Positions 24,704 to 33,000 of a stretch of 52,473 nt of DNA are shown in pieces. Position 1 is the first letter of the stretch, and each line of letters starts with the position of its first letter. The translations under genes and the position numbers were made by a program. This DNA is from Salinivirgaceae bacterium (lineage in GTDB: Bacteria > Bacteroidota > Bacteroidia > Bacteroidales > SZUA-534): contig JAFYYA010000031.1 in the NCBI GenBank assembly GCA_017557785.1, positions 1 to 52,473 on the forward strand. Direction: 5' to 3'. The notes below the pieces were generated by a model. The model saw only the letters and a list, made by a program, of their open reading frames with translations, ran no database searches and was not told where the DNA came from.

Positions 24704-25102
24704 TTAGTGTGAATGGTTATTTTGAGCGTTTTTAGATTTATTTCTTTCTCTAATGCTTACAATAAAACCGCTTAACATTTTCGATAACTCATCGCATTGT
24801 TTTTCAATTGATTCATATTCATCACCAATGTAGTTAAGTCTTTGTGCAATCTCCACTTGTGTTTGTAATTCGCATAGAGACCCTTTTGCTATCTGCAGGA
24901 ATCTGATAAAATCGCCATCGCTGTGTCGACCAAATCCTTCTGCAATATTTGATGGAATTGAAACCACACTTCGGCGCATTTGTGATGATAATGCAAAATT
25001 CTCTTCAGCAGGAAATTTATTCAAGATGGAATAAATACCGATTACCAAATCCATAGATTTTTGCCAAATGCTTAATTCCTTATATGATTTTACATATCCC
25101 AT
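24704..25102 (-). CDS. Four helix bundle protein 1 (23S rRNA-IVS protein family)
   Basis: 132 residues from the ATG at 25102; an upstream in-frame extension is translated repeat array and is rejected. The family signature is clear: SYKELSIWQKSMDLVIGIY, SSQMRRSVVSIPSNIAEGFG, FLQIAKGSLCELQTQV. Members are small four-helix bundles first known from 23S rRNA intervening sequences and related in fold to the Avd protein of diversity-generating retroelements. Basic and helical, it may bind nucleic acid. It has no metabolic link to kdgK and eda, and is about 40% identical to the protein at 27768, so the two are not a recent duplication. Confidence 0.93.
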   Translation of the reverse strand: MGYVKSYKELSIWQKSMDLVIGIYSILNKFPAEENFALSSQMRRSVVSIPSNIAEGFGRHSDGDFIRFLQIAKGSLCELQTQVEIAQRLNYIGDEYESIEKQCDELSKMLSGFIVSIRERNKSKNAQNNHSH

Positions 25103-25125
25103 TTTAATTCGATTCAAATATTTAA

Positions 25126-25181
25126 ACTCTCTGTCTCTCTGTCTCTCTAACTCTCTAACTCTCTCATCTACTAACTCTTCC
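25126..25181. repeat. 8-nt tandem array, upstream side of four-helix-bundle gene 1
   Basis: Seven 8-nt units: ACTCTCTG, TCTCTCTG, TCTCTCTA, ACTCTCTA, ACTCTCTC, ATCTACTA, ACTCTTCC. It is the complement of the array at 24660-24691. It runs over the 3' end of kdgK, whose last residues (GRVSR) and stop codon are written in repeat sequence. Confidence 0.88.
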
Positions 25182-26198
25182 GCTCGCGTCGCCCGACATA
25201 AGTTTCTCAACTTCCTGAACACTCACGCGGTTGTAATCACCGTAAATTGTGTGCTTCAGGCACGATGCGGCAACGGCGAAGTTCAGCGCCTTTTGGTCGT
25301 CGCCAGTGTAGGTTTGCAGGCCGTAGATTAGGCCGCCCATAAACGAGTCGCCGCCACCAACGCGGTCAACAATGTGAGTTATCTGATATTCAGGCGATTT
25401 GAACAGCGTTTTGCCGTCGTACAATACGCCCGCCCAGTTGTTGTGGTTGGCATTGATTGAACTGCGAAGCGTGGTGATAACCTTTTTCGCATTCGGGAAG
25501 CGTTTCATAATCTGTTGTGATACCGACAGATAGGCTTCTGCAACCACTTTGCCGCCTTCGATGTTCACGCCTTCGGGTTTGATGAGAAGGGCTTTTTCAG
25601 CGTCTTCTTCATTTCCTAGAATCACGTCGCAATACTCTACCAACGAGGGCATTACTTCGTCGGCACGCTTGCCGTACTTCCATAGGTTTTTGCGGTAGTT
25701 GAGGTCGCACGAGATGGTGATTCCCAACTCTTTAGCCACTTTCAGCGCTTCAAGGCAGACGTCGGCCGCACCCTGCGAAATGGCAGGCGTGATGCCTGTC
25801 CAGTGGAACCAGCCAGCGCCTTCGAACACCTTCTTCCAATCGACCATACCAGTTTTGATTTCCGAAACCGACGAGTGCGCGCGGTCGTAAATCACTTTCG
25901 ATGCACGGCTAACTGCGCCAGTTTCAAGGTAATAGATACCAATGCGGTCGCCGCCGAAAACCACGTCGTTCACGTCGACACCCAGGCCGCGAAGTTCGCG
26001 CAGGCAGGCTGTGGCAATGTCGTTTTGTGGCAGACGAGTGACGAAACTTACAGGTATACCGTAGTTTGCAAGCGAAACGGCCACGTTGGCTTCACCGCCG
26101 CCGAATGTGGCGTTGAAACTGTTCGATTGCAAAAATCTTTCATAACCAGGGGCGGCGAGCCGTAGCATTATCTCGCCAAATGTTACTGTCTTTTTCAT
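25164..26198 (-). CDS. kdgK: 2-keto-3-deoxygluconate kinase (PfkB family)
   Basis: 344 residues from the ATG at 26198 (MKKTVTFGEIMLRL); a longer upstream start is just the repeat-containing leader. PfkB sugar-kinase marks: FGGGEANVAVSLANYG, the second signature DRVGGGDSFMGGLIYG with the catalytic Asp. It phosphorylates KDG to KDPG, the substrate of Eda encoded downstream. The C-terminal GRVSR overlaps the 8-nt repeat array, suggesting that insertion replaced the end of the gene. Confidence 0.94.
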   Translation of the reverse strand: MKKTVTFGEIMLRLAAPGYERFLQSNSFNATFGGGEANVAVSLANYGIPVSFVTRLPQNDIATACLRELRGLGVDVNDVVFGGDRIGIYYLETGAVSRASKVIYDRAHSSVSEIKTGMVDWKKVFEGAGWFHWTGITPAISQGAADVCLEALKVAKELGITISCDLNYRKNLWKYGKRADEVMPSLVEYCDVILGNEEDAEKALLIKPEGVNIEGGKVVAEAYLSVSQQIMKRFPNAKKVITTLRSSINANHNNWAGVLYDGKTLFKSPEYQITHIVDRVGGGDSFMGGLIYGLQTYTGDDQKALNFAVAASCLKHTIYGDYNRVSVQEVEKLMSGDASGRVSR

Positions 26199-26223
26199 TT
26201 TCGATTTTTGATTTAAAGTTGAA

Positions 26224-26269
26224 CACAGATTACACTGATTCAACAGATTATCACAGATTTAATTGATTT
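26224..26269. repeat. About 9-nt tandem array between uxaC and kdgK, no gene
   Basis: Units CACAGATTA, CACTGATTC, AACAGATTAT, CACAGATTT, AATTGATTT. It occupies the third internal junction of the hexuronate operon, 26 bp upstream of kdgK. No clear complementary half is present and no gene lies within it. The rest of the 137-bp intergenic stretch is AT-rich. Confidence 0.75.
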
Positions 26270-26334
26270 ATAATCAAATTACAATTTTAGTTTATTTTTT
26301 GATAAATGCTGATGCCTAATGGCTTTTGCCTTTC

Positions 26335-27735
26335 CTAAAATTTAAAGTAGTTTTTCGCATTGCGATAGCAGATGTCGGCCACCATATTTCCCAGTAAATC
26401 AATATCGTTTGGCAGTTCGCCGTTTTCGACGTCGGTGCCGATAAGGTTACAGAGAATGCGGCGGAAATAGTCGTGGCGCGGGTACGACAGGAAACTGCGC
26501 GAGTCGGTGAGCATACCCACAAATCGGCTCAACAGACCGTGACACGACAAGCAGTTGAGTTGCTTCTCGATGCCGTCTTTTTGGTCGAGGAACCACCACG
26601 CCGAGCCCCACTGCATTTTGCCCGCCACGGTGCCGTCCTGAAAGTTGCCAATCATTGTCGCAAACACTTCATTGTCAGCAGGGTTGATGTTGTACAAGAT
26701 GGTTTTTGCGAGTTGGTTGGTCGAGTCGAGACGGTTGAGGAACTTGCTCATACTCAAGGCTTGCGAGAAGTCGCCGATTGAGTCGAAACCCGTGTCGGGG
26801 CCGAGAGTGGTGAGCAACCGCGTGTTGTTGTTGCGGATTGGCCCTGCGTGGAACTGTTGCGCCCAGCCTTTGGCGTGAACTTGCAGCGCAAACCTATAGA
26901 GCGCAGCCGAACGGAATTTTAATATCTCGTTGGCGGTCAACTCTTTGCCACTTCTCACTTTCGTGAATATGGCTTCAATTTCAGCGTCGGTGTAATCTTC
27001 GGAATAGAGGAAGTCGAGACCGAAATCGGCCAAACGGCAACCAACTGAGTGGAAATAGTCGATGCGGCGGTCGAGCGCGTCAAACAACGCTTTGAAACTG
27101 TTTATCTCAATGCCCGACACTTCGGCCAGACGGTCGATGTAGGCGTTCCAGGCAGCGGCGTTGGTCACGTCGGCAGCCTTGTCGGGACGCCAGGTTGGCA
27201 GAATCTTCGCGGGGCAGTCCGATGCGGCTATTTGCTTGTGATATTGCAGATTGTCAATCGGGTCGTCGGTGGTGCAAGCCGTCTCAACCTTCATTTTTCG
27301 CAACATTCCCCATACGCTGAACTCGTCCGACTTGAGCATTTCCGATGTACGGTTCCAAATCTCGTCGGCCGATTCGGGGTTGAGCAGTGTGTCGATACCG
27401 AAGTAGAGTTTCAACTCGAGGTGAGTCCAGTGGTAGAGCGGGTTTCGCAGCGTGTACGGAACCGTCTGCGCCCACGCGTCGAACTTCTCGCGGTCGGTGG
27501 CGTTGCCCGTCACAAATCGCTCGTTGATGCCGTTGGCGCGCATTGCCCGCCATTTGTAGTGGTCGCCCGAGAGCCAGATTTGCGCAATGTTGTCGAACTT
27601 GCGGTTCTCGGCAATCTGCTGCGGAATCAGGTGCGAGTGGTAATCGATAATCGGCTGATTTTTAGCAAAGTTGTGATAGAGTTCCTGCGCTGTTTTCGCC
27701 TTCAGCAAGAAATTATCAGTAATGAAAGTTTTCAT
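26335..27735 (-). CDS. uxaC: Glucuronate (uronate) isomerase
   Basis: 466 residues, the normal family length. Marks include IIDYHSHLIPQQIAENRKF (metal-binding His pair), TDDPIDNL, CRLADFGLDF and SYPRHDYFRRILC. It isomerises glucuronate to fructuronate and galacturonate to tagaturonate, the first step after uptake. Its ATG lies 14 bases after the 7-nt repeat array of element 2. The later reductases and dehydratases (UxaB/UxuB, UxaA/UxuA) are not in this window. Confidence 0.97.
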   Translation of the reverse strand: MKTFITDNFLLKAKTAQELYHNFAKNQPIIDYHSHLIPQQIAENRKFDNIAQIWLSGDHYKWRAMRANGINERFVTGNATDREKFDAWAQTVPYTLRNPLYHWTHLELKLYFGIDTLLNPESADEIWNRTSEMLKSDEFSVWGMLRKMKVETACTTDDPIDNLQYHKQIAASDCPAKILPTWRPDKAADVTNAAAWNAYIDRLAEVSGIEINSFKALFDALDRRIDYFHSVGCRLADFGLDFLYSEDYTDAEIEAIFTKVRSGKELTANEILKFRSAALYRFALQVHAKGWAQQFHAGPIRNNNTRLLTTLGPDTGFDSIGDFSQALSMSKFLNRLDSTNQLAKTILYNINPADNEVFATMIGNFQDGTVAGKMQWGSAWWFLDQKDGIEKQLNCLSCHGLLSRFVGMLTDSRSFLSYPRHDYFRRILCNLIGTDVENGELPNDIDLLGNMVADICYRNAKNYFKF

Positions 27736-27749
27736 ATCTCTTTGTTTTT

Positions 27750-27784
27750 GGTGTTAGGTGTTGGGTGTCAGGTGTTAGGTGTTT
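27750..27784. repeat. 7-nt tandem array, downstream side of four-helix-bundle gene 2
   Basis: Five exact-register 7-nt units: GGTGTTA, GGTGTTG, GGTGTCA, GGTGTTA, GGTGTTT. It includes the stop codon and last codons (TPNT) of the four-helix-bundle gene and ends 14 bases from the uxaC start. Complement of the array at 28199-28226. Confidence 0.9.
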
Positions 27785-28172
27785 CATTTTGGTTCGACTT
27801 GTTTTTGGCCGAATCTTTAAGTTTGCTAATCAGATTGTTAAGTTTTCTACCTATAACTTGACACTGTGCGGAAATCGTATTTTTGTCGGTATCCGATATG
27901 TATTGAAAGGAAGCGGCAAGTTGAACTTGTGTTTCCAACTCAAAAAGCGAACCGCGTGCTATCTGCAAAAAGTGGCAATAATCGTTCAGACTGTCTCGAC
28001 CAAAACCTTCAGCAATGTTTGATGGTACTGATATTGCGCTGCGTCGGATTTGTGAGTTGAGCGCATACAATTCTTCTTTTGGAAAATCTTTCAAAAGTAT
28101 ATGAATGACTTTTGCCAAATCCATAGACAAATTCCAAACTTCTAAATCTTTGTAAGAATTTATTTTACCCAT
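27768..28172 (-). CDS. Four helix bundle protein 2 (23S rRNA-IVS protein family)
   Basis: 134 residues from the ATG at 28172 (MGKINSYKDLEVWNLSMDL). The family core is SQIRRSAISVPSNIAEGFG and FLQIARGSLFELETQV. Its Lys/Asn-rich C-terminus (NKSNQNETPNT) ends in codons drawn from the 7-nt repeat. It sits between the transporter and uxaC genes on the same strand and so is very likely co-transcribed with hexuronate genes without a metabolic role. See element 2. Confidence 0.93.
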   Translation of the reverse strand: MGKINSYKDLEVWNLSMDLAKVIHILLKDFPKEELYALNSQIRRSAISVPSNIAEGFGRDSLNDYCHFLQIARGSLFELETQVQLAASFQYISDTDKNTISAQCQVIGRKLNNLISKLKDSAKNKSNQNETPNT

Positions 28173-28198
28173 AATTTTGAACCTATTTGTCCTTAATC

Positions 28199-28226
28199 CA
28201 ACACCCAATACCCAACACCCAATACC
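28199..28226. repeat. 7-nt tandem array, upstream side of four-helix-bundle gene 2
   Basis: Four perfect-register units CAACACC, CAATACC, CAACACC, CAATACC. It begins directly after the stop codon of the MFS gene (in transcript direction) and lies 26 bases upstream of the four-helix-bundle ATG. Confidence 0.9.
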
Positions 28227-28227
28227 A

Positions 28228-29673
28228 TTATTTAACTATCGGTTTATACTGAGGCACAAGCACCTTCATAATTGTCCACGCAAGCAGGTAGGCCACGGCG
28301 CAGTAGCAGAACACCATCATATATCCCGCAGGTTTGCCTGTGGTGCCAAAGAAGGTGAAGGCGTCGCCAAGTTCTTCGGCGTGAGTGAACAGCATACCCG
28401 AGCCCTTGTTGATGGCGAACGAGCAGAGGCCGCCAAACATTGTGCCGATGCCTGTTATGGTGGCTATGGCCGATTTCGGGAACATATCGCCGATGGTTGA
28501 GTAGAGGTTAGCCGACCAAGCCTGATGTCCCGCGCCAGCCAAGCCAATGATGACGCACGGCCACCACGGTGAGATGCCTGCCAGCGGCTGCGCGAACATT
28601 GCAAATATCGGCAGAAAGGCGAAAATCAGCATTGCCCGCATACGTCCTGCGTAGGGGTGCATTCCCATTTTTTCGACAAATAGTTTCGGCAGATATCCGC
28701 CATAGATAGATACCACAGTTACAATCAGATAGAGCACAAAAATGAGCAGTTGTCCCATTCCCGACGACGATGGATAGCCCAGTTCGGAAAAATAGGCGGG
28801 TGCCCAGAAGAGGAAGAACCACCACACACCGTCGGTCATTAGTTTACCAACGATGAACGCCCACGTCTGACGGTATTTGAAGCAGTCGAGAATTGAGAAT
28901 TTCGGTTCGTCGGCAGTGCTTGTCGATACTGATTTTTCGGCAGTTTCTTCTTTATCCGACTCAATATAAGCAAGTTCCGCTTCGTTTACAAACTTGTTCT
29001 GCGCAGGTGCCGAATAGAGGAACAACCACGCGCCAGCCCACACAAAACCGATGGCACCAATCACGATGAACGCCATTTCCCAGCCCATATGTTTTGCCAG
29101 AATCGGGATTGTCAGCGGGGCTGCAAGCGCACCCACCGAGGCACCCGCATTGAAGATTGATGTGGCGTAGGCGCGGTCCTTTTTCGGGAAATATTCCGCC
29201 GTAACCTTGATTGCTGCGGGGAAGTTGCCCGACTCGCCTGTGGCAAGAATTATGCGGCAGGCAAGGAATAGCCAAACGCTTATGGTTGAGATTGTTAACG
29301 CCAATTCAGAACCTTTTGTCACAGCGCGCAGCGCTTCAATGTCGGCAATGCCCGTGAGCCGCATTGTGGCCCAGCCGCAAGCCGCGTGCAGACAGGCGCC
29401 AAACGACCAGATGACAATGGCCCAGATGTAGCCTTTTTTGGTGCCCATCCAGTCGATGAATTTGCCAGCAAACAGCGATATGAATGCATAGAAAATTGAG
29501 AATGTGGCGGTTATGTTGCCATAATCGTTGTCGTTCCAATGGAAATCGAGTGCGATAAAATCCTTCCACGTGAGTGAAAGTACTTGACGGTCGAGGTAGT
29601 TGACCGTGGTTGCCAAAAACAGCAGGCCGCATATCGCCCACCTGAAATTGGTCATTTTCTGATTTGTGGTCAT
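28228..29673 (-). CDS. MFS transporter, hexuronate (ExuT-like) family
   Basis: 481 residues with about 12 membrane segments. The start FRWAICGLLFLATTVNYLDRQ and the GESGNFPAAIKVTAEYFPKKDRA loop are typical of the anion:cation symporter/hexuronate branch. It should import galacturonate or glucuronate with protons. It is the first gene of the operon followed by uxaC, kdgK and eda, which supports the substrate. The N-terminus begins next to a small 15-nt direct repeat (29674-29703). Confidence 0.92.
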   Translation of the reverse strand: MTTNQKMTNFRWAICGLLFLATTVNYLDRQVLSLTWKDFIALDFHWNDNDYGNITATFSIFYAFISLFAGKFIDWMGTKKGYIWAIVIWSFGACLHAACGWATMRLTGIADIEALRAVTKGSELALTISTISVWLFLACRIILATGESGNFPAAIKVTAEYFPKKDRAYATSIFNAGASVGALAAPLTIPILAKHMGWEMAFIVIGAIGFVWAGAWLFLYSAPAQNKFVNEAELAYIESDKEETAEKSVSTSTADEPKFSILDCFKYRQTWAFIVGKLMTDGVWWFFLFWAPAYFSELGYPSSSGMGQLLIFVLYLIVTVVSIYGGYLPKLFVEKMGMHPYAGRMRAMLIFAFLPIFAMFAQPLAGISPWWPCVIIGLAGAGHQAWSANLYSTIGDMFPKSAIATITGIGTMFGGLCSFAINKGSGMLFTHAEELGDAFTFFGTTGKPAGYMMVFCYCAVAYLLAWTIMKVLVPQYKPIVK

Positions 29674-29744
29674 AGTTTAGTGTTTAAAAGTTTAGTGTGA
29701 ATTATTTTATCGTTGCATTTGCATTCGTGCTCATTTACAAATTG

Positions 29745-29775
29745 CGAAGGTAAGACAAAATTTGCTTTGTGCAAC
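29745..29775 (-). promoter_or_regulatory. Putative promoter of the hexuronate operon
   Basis: Minus strand: GTTG (29775-29772), 19-base spacer, then TACCTTCG (29752-29745), close to the Bacteroidota pattern TTTG-N19-TAnnTTTG. It is 72 bases upstream of the transporter start. Confidence 0.42.
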
Positions 29776-29781
29776 TTTTTA

Positions 29782-29795
29782 TGCAATCGGTTTCA
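29782..29795. promoter_or_regulatory. LacI-family operator-like site
   Basis: TGCAATCGGTTTCA fits the general LacI/GalR operator pattern TGnAAnCGnTTnCA at every fixed base. It sits directly upstream of the putative -33 box of the hexuronate operon, a position suited to control by a uronate-responsive LacI-family regulator. The regulator gene is not in the window. Confidence 0.55.
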
Positions 29796-29797
29796 TA

Positions 29798-29816
29798 AAA
29801 TGTTTTTGAAACATTT
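29798..29816. promoter_or_regulatory. 19-bp inverted repeat
   Basis: AAATGTTT-TTG-AAACATTT, perfect 8-bp arms with a 3-bp centre, adjacent to the LacI-like site. It could be a second operator for either divergent transcript. Confidence 0.42.
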
Positions 29817-29879
29817 CCAGTCATCTTTCCAGCCATTAACATTATTGCTCAAAGCCCGTAACACGAATTATAAAAAACT

Positions 29880-29887
29880 TATCTTTG
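29880..29887 (+). promoter_or_regulatory. Putative -7 box of the BspA-like gene
   Basis: TATCTTTG, an exact fit to TAnnTTTG. It implies a 5' leader of about 165 nt before the ATG at 30061. No good -33 box 19 bases upstream. Confidence 0.4.
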
Positions 29888-30060
29888 CATCCGCTATGAA
29901 ATTTATACCAAATAATAATGTGGCTCATCCATACGATTATTGCGGGTTGGTGAATGGTTTTGTTTATGCAGGACTAAATGCTTGTTATACAAATAGAAGA
30001 AAACAACAATAACATACAATTTAAAAGTTGCGCACGACACGGATTCAGTGTATCGATTCT

Positions 30061-33000
30061 ATGAAAAAAATATTTTTATCAATGCTGATGAGCCTGAGTG
30101 TAGGCTTGTGTGTGGCTCAAAGTGTGCCTTACGAGTACACAATCACTAACAGCCACACAATCAGTCTTCACAGGTACACAGGTACCGAAACATCTATCGT
30201 GATTCCGGACAGTATCAACGTCAATGGTACAAAATACCCGGTTATGGCGATTGATACTGCTTACCTGAGTTTCAAACCGTTGATGTCGGTTACCGTGCCA
30301 AGTACTATCACCGAGATTGCCTACGATGCTTTCGCAGGTGTGAAAAATGTCATTTACAATGGCACGGCAGAAGGTAGCCCGTGGGGCGCCAATGTGGTGA
30401 ACGGTGTGGTTGATGGTGATTTTGTATATACAAATACTTATAAGCATTTCCTTGCTGCCTACATCGGCACCGATACCCTTGTTAGAATTCCTGATAATGT
30501 GAGTGTTATATGCGAAAAGGCTTTAGCCGACAATCAGAATGTTTCCACGGTGGTAATGACGTCTGTCGACAGCATTGAGAACAACGCGTTTTCAAGTTGC
30601 TCGAGCCTTAAATATATAACTATACCAAACTCTGTACGCAAGATTGGTGACTACGCTTTTTATATGTGCAACAGTCTGAAAACTATTAGTGTCCCAAATT
30701 CGGTTTTCGTCATTGGCAATAATGCATTTAAAGGTGTAAAGAACGTTGTTTACTCAGGTAGCGTTTCAGGTAGCCCGTGGGGTGCAATGATTGTGAATGG
30801 TGTGGTTGACGGTGATTTCGTTTTTTCTGATGCCGAAAAGGAAAATCTTGTTGCCTATGCCGGTAGCAGTGCCAATGTTGAAATTCCTGTAAGCGTCAAA
30901 AATATTGGCAAATCGGCTTTCGGAAATAATGAAAACCTTCAGACAGTAACAATGACAGGTCCGGTTGTCAGCATCGGTGAGTCAGCATTCTCTTATAGTA
31001 AAAATCTGACATCGATTAACATCCCTAATACAGTCGAAAGTATTGGTTTTGCGGCGTTTTCGGGTTGCAGCAGTCTTGAAACCATCACAATCCCCAATTC
31101 GGTTTCATCCATAGACATGTCGGCATTCAACGGTTGCAGCAGTCTGACAATCTATTGCGATTTTGCTTCGAAACCTGACGGGTGGCACGATAATTGGAAT
31201 CCGTCATGGAATCCGTGCCCGGTTGTGTGGCTCAAGTCGCCGGCAAACTTGTTCGACTGCACAGTCAACGAAAATACCCAAACGGCCGGTATTCGCTATT
31301 ACAAGGGAAATGAAAAGGACATCGTGATACCGGACACTATTACCATCAATGGTGTTGACTATAGAGTTACATCAATTGACACAACTATTCACTATGATTT
31401 GAATTCTGTAACCGTACCAAGATCAGTTACAAGTATTTACCGTGACGCTTTTAGATGCGTGAAAAATGTCATCTATTCGGGCACGGCAACAGGCAGCCCG
31501 TGGGGCGCATTGGTTGCCAATGGCGTGGTTGACGGCGATTTCATCTATTACGATAATTGGAAAGATTATGTTTGCGGCTTCATCGGTACCGATACCCTAG
31601 CAAGAATTCCTGACAATGTGCGCATTATCGGCCAAAATGCTTTTGCCGACAATAGGACAGTTTCCACGGTGGTGATGACGTCGGTTGACAGCATTGAGAA
31701 CAGTGCATTTTCAGGTTGCACGAACCTTAAATATATAACTATCCCCAACTCTGTAGACAAGATTGGCGATTATGCATTCGGATGGTGCAGTAGCCTTAAG
31801 AGCATCACCATCCCGACTTCGGTATTTGGTATGGGCAGTTATGTGTTCACTGGCTGCAGCAAACTGACAATTCACTGCGACGCCGCTTCAAAACCTGCAA
31901 GTTGGCCGGACAATTGGGTTGCATCGTGGAATCCGTGCACGGTTGTTTGGAACACACCCGCACCGGCAAAATACACACTGACAGTTTTGGCCAACAACGC
32001 GGCATTCGGTACGGTTACGGGGTCAGGTACATACAATGTCAATGACAGCATAACAATAACTGCTACGCCTAACGAAGGCTATGAGTTTATCGGTTGGAAC
32101 GATGGCGACAAACGTGCCGAGCGCATTGTTGGTGTTTGGAAGGATTTGACGTTCACCGCAAACTTCCGTAAGATGTTCAATCCGAACCGCAATGTCGACA
32201 ATATGAAATATCTCATTACCGATACTCTGACAAAAACAGTTGAACTTCAAGGTTTTGTCATTGATACCATCTATGCGGTTATTCCTGCCAAGATTGTTTC
32301 TGAAGGCGTGCAATACACCGTTACGAGCATTGGCAACTCAGCGTTCAACGGTTGCGTGAAACTTGATTCTGTCGGAATCCCGAGTACGGTTACTACAATT
32401 GGTGCCAATGCGTTTGCGGGCTGCACCGGCATGGTGTCGCTCTATGTTCCTGACTGTGTGACGACCATCGGCAGCAACGCATTCTTGAAGGTCAAAAATG
32501 TGGTTTACCACGGCTCAGCAACAGGCGAGCCTTGGGGTGCACTGACCGTCAACGGAACTTTCGATGGCGATTTCATCTATTCAACTGATAACCTGACAGT
32601 TTACACAGGAACCGATTCGGTGGTTGCCATTCCCGATTCAATTTCGAGCATTGGCAACAACGCTTTCGAAGGCTGCACAACAGTTACTGAAGTGATTATT
32701 CCAGAAACTGTTACAGAGATCGGCAGCAACGCCTTCTCAGGTTGCGAAAACCTGACTTCGGTCAACATTCCGACATCGGTTACAACCATCAGCGAAGGTG
32801 CGTTTGCCAACTGTGCAAGCCTTGATTCGGTTGTTCTGCCTGAAAATCTGACAGAAATCGGCCATGGCGCATTCAACGGCTGCTCAAGCCTGTCGACTAT
32901 CGACATCCCGGAAACGGTTACAACCATTGGTAACGGTGCCTTTGCCGACTGCTCGAAACTTGATACTGTGGTCATTCCGGAATCGGTGACTGAGTTGGGC

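Larger units (their letters stand above)
24660..25181 (-). mobile_element. Putative intervening element 1: four-helix-bundle gene between inverted 8-nt arrays
   Basis: About 520 bp between kdgK and eda. The two ends are complementary 8-nt arrays (24660-24691 and 25126-25181) and the only gene inside is the four-helix-bundle gene on the operon strand. In the operon mRNA the ends could pair over about 30 bases and loop out the gene. This matches the layout of four-helix-bundle intervening sequences known from 23S rRNA genes. Mobility is inference: no transposase and no clear target duplication are visible. Confidence 0.5.
27750..28226 (-). mobile_element. Putative intervening element 2: four-helix-bundle gene between inverted 7-nt arrays
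   Basis: 477 bp that fill the exuT-uxaC junction almost exactly: the outer array begins 1 base after the exuT-like stop and ends 14 bases before the uxaC start. The ends are complementary 7-nt arrays, GGTGTTG-type at 27750-27784 and CAACACC-type at 28199-28226, and could pair over about 28 bases in the mRNA. The layout is the same as element 1 but the repeat sequence and unit length differ, so the architecture and not the sequence is conserved. Confidence 0.52.
29674..30060. promoter_or_regulatory. 387-bp divergent intergenic region, exuT-like / BspA-like
   Basis: It holds, from left: two 15-nt direct copies (29674-29688, 29689-29703) next to the transporter start; a minus-strand promoter candidate; a LacI-type operator; a 19-bp inverted repeat; a plus-strand -7 box TATCTTTG; and a 38-codon ORF (29896-30012, MKFIPNNNVAHPYDYCGLVN...) that starts about where transcription from that box would begin. 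The ORF may be a leaderless peptide or chance. Confidence 0.5.

Noticed and set aside
24704-25222. Longer N-terminus of four-helix-bundle protein 1
   Set aside because: The extra 40 residues are a reading of the 8-nt array and of the kdgK 3' end; family homology begins at the ATG at 25102.
24660-28226. Short tandem arrays as CRISPR or as a diversity-generating retroelement (Avd-like proteins)
   Set aside because: Units are 7-9 nt without spacers and there is no cas gene. The four-helix-bundle proteins share a fold with Avd, but no reverse transcriptase, template or variable repeat is present.
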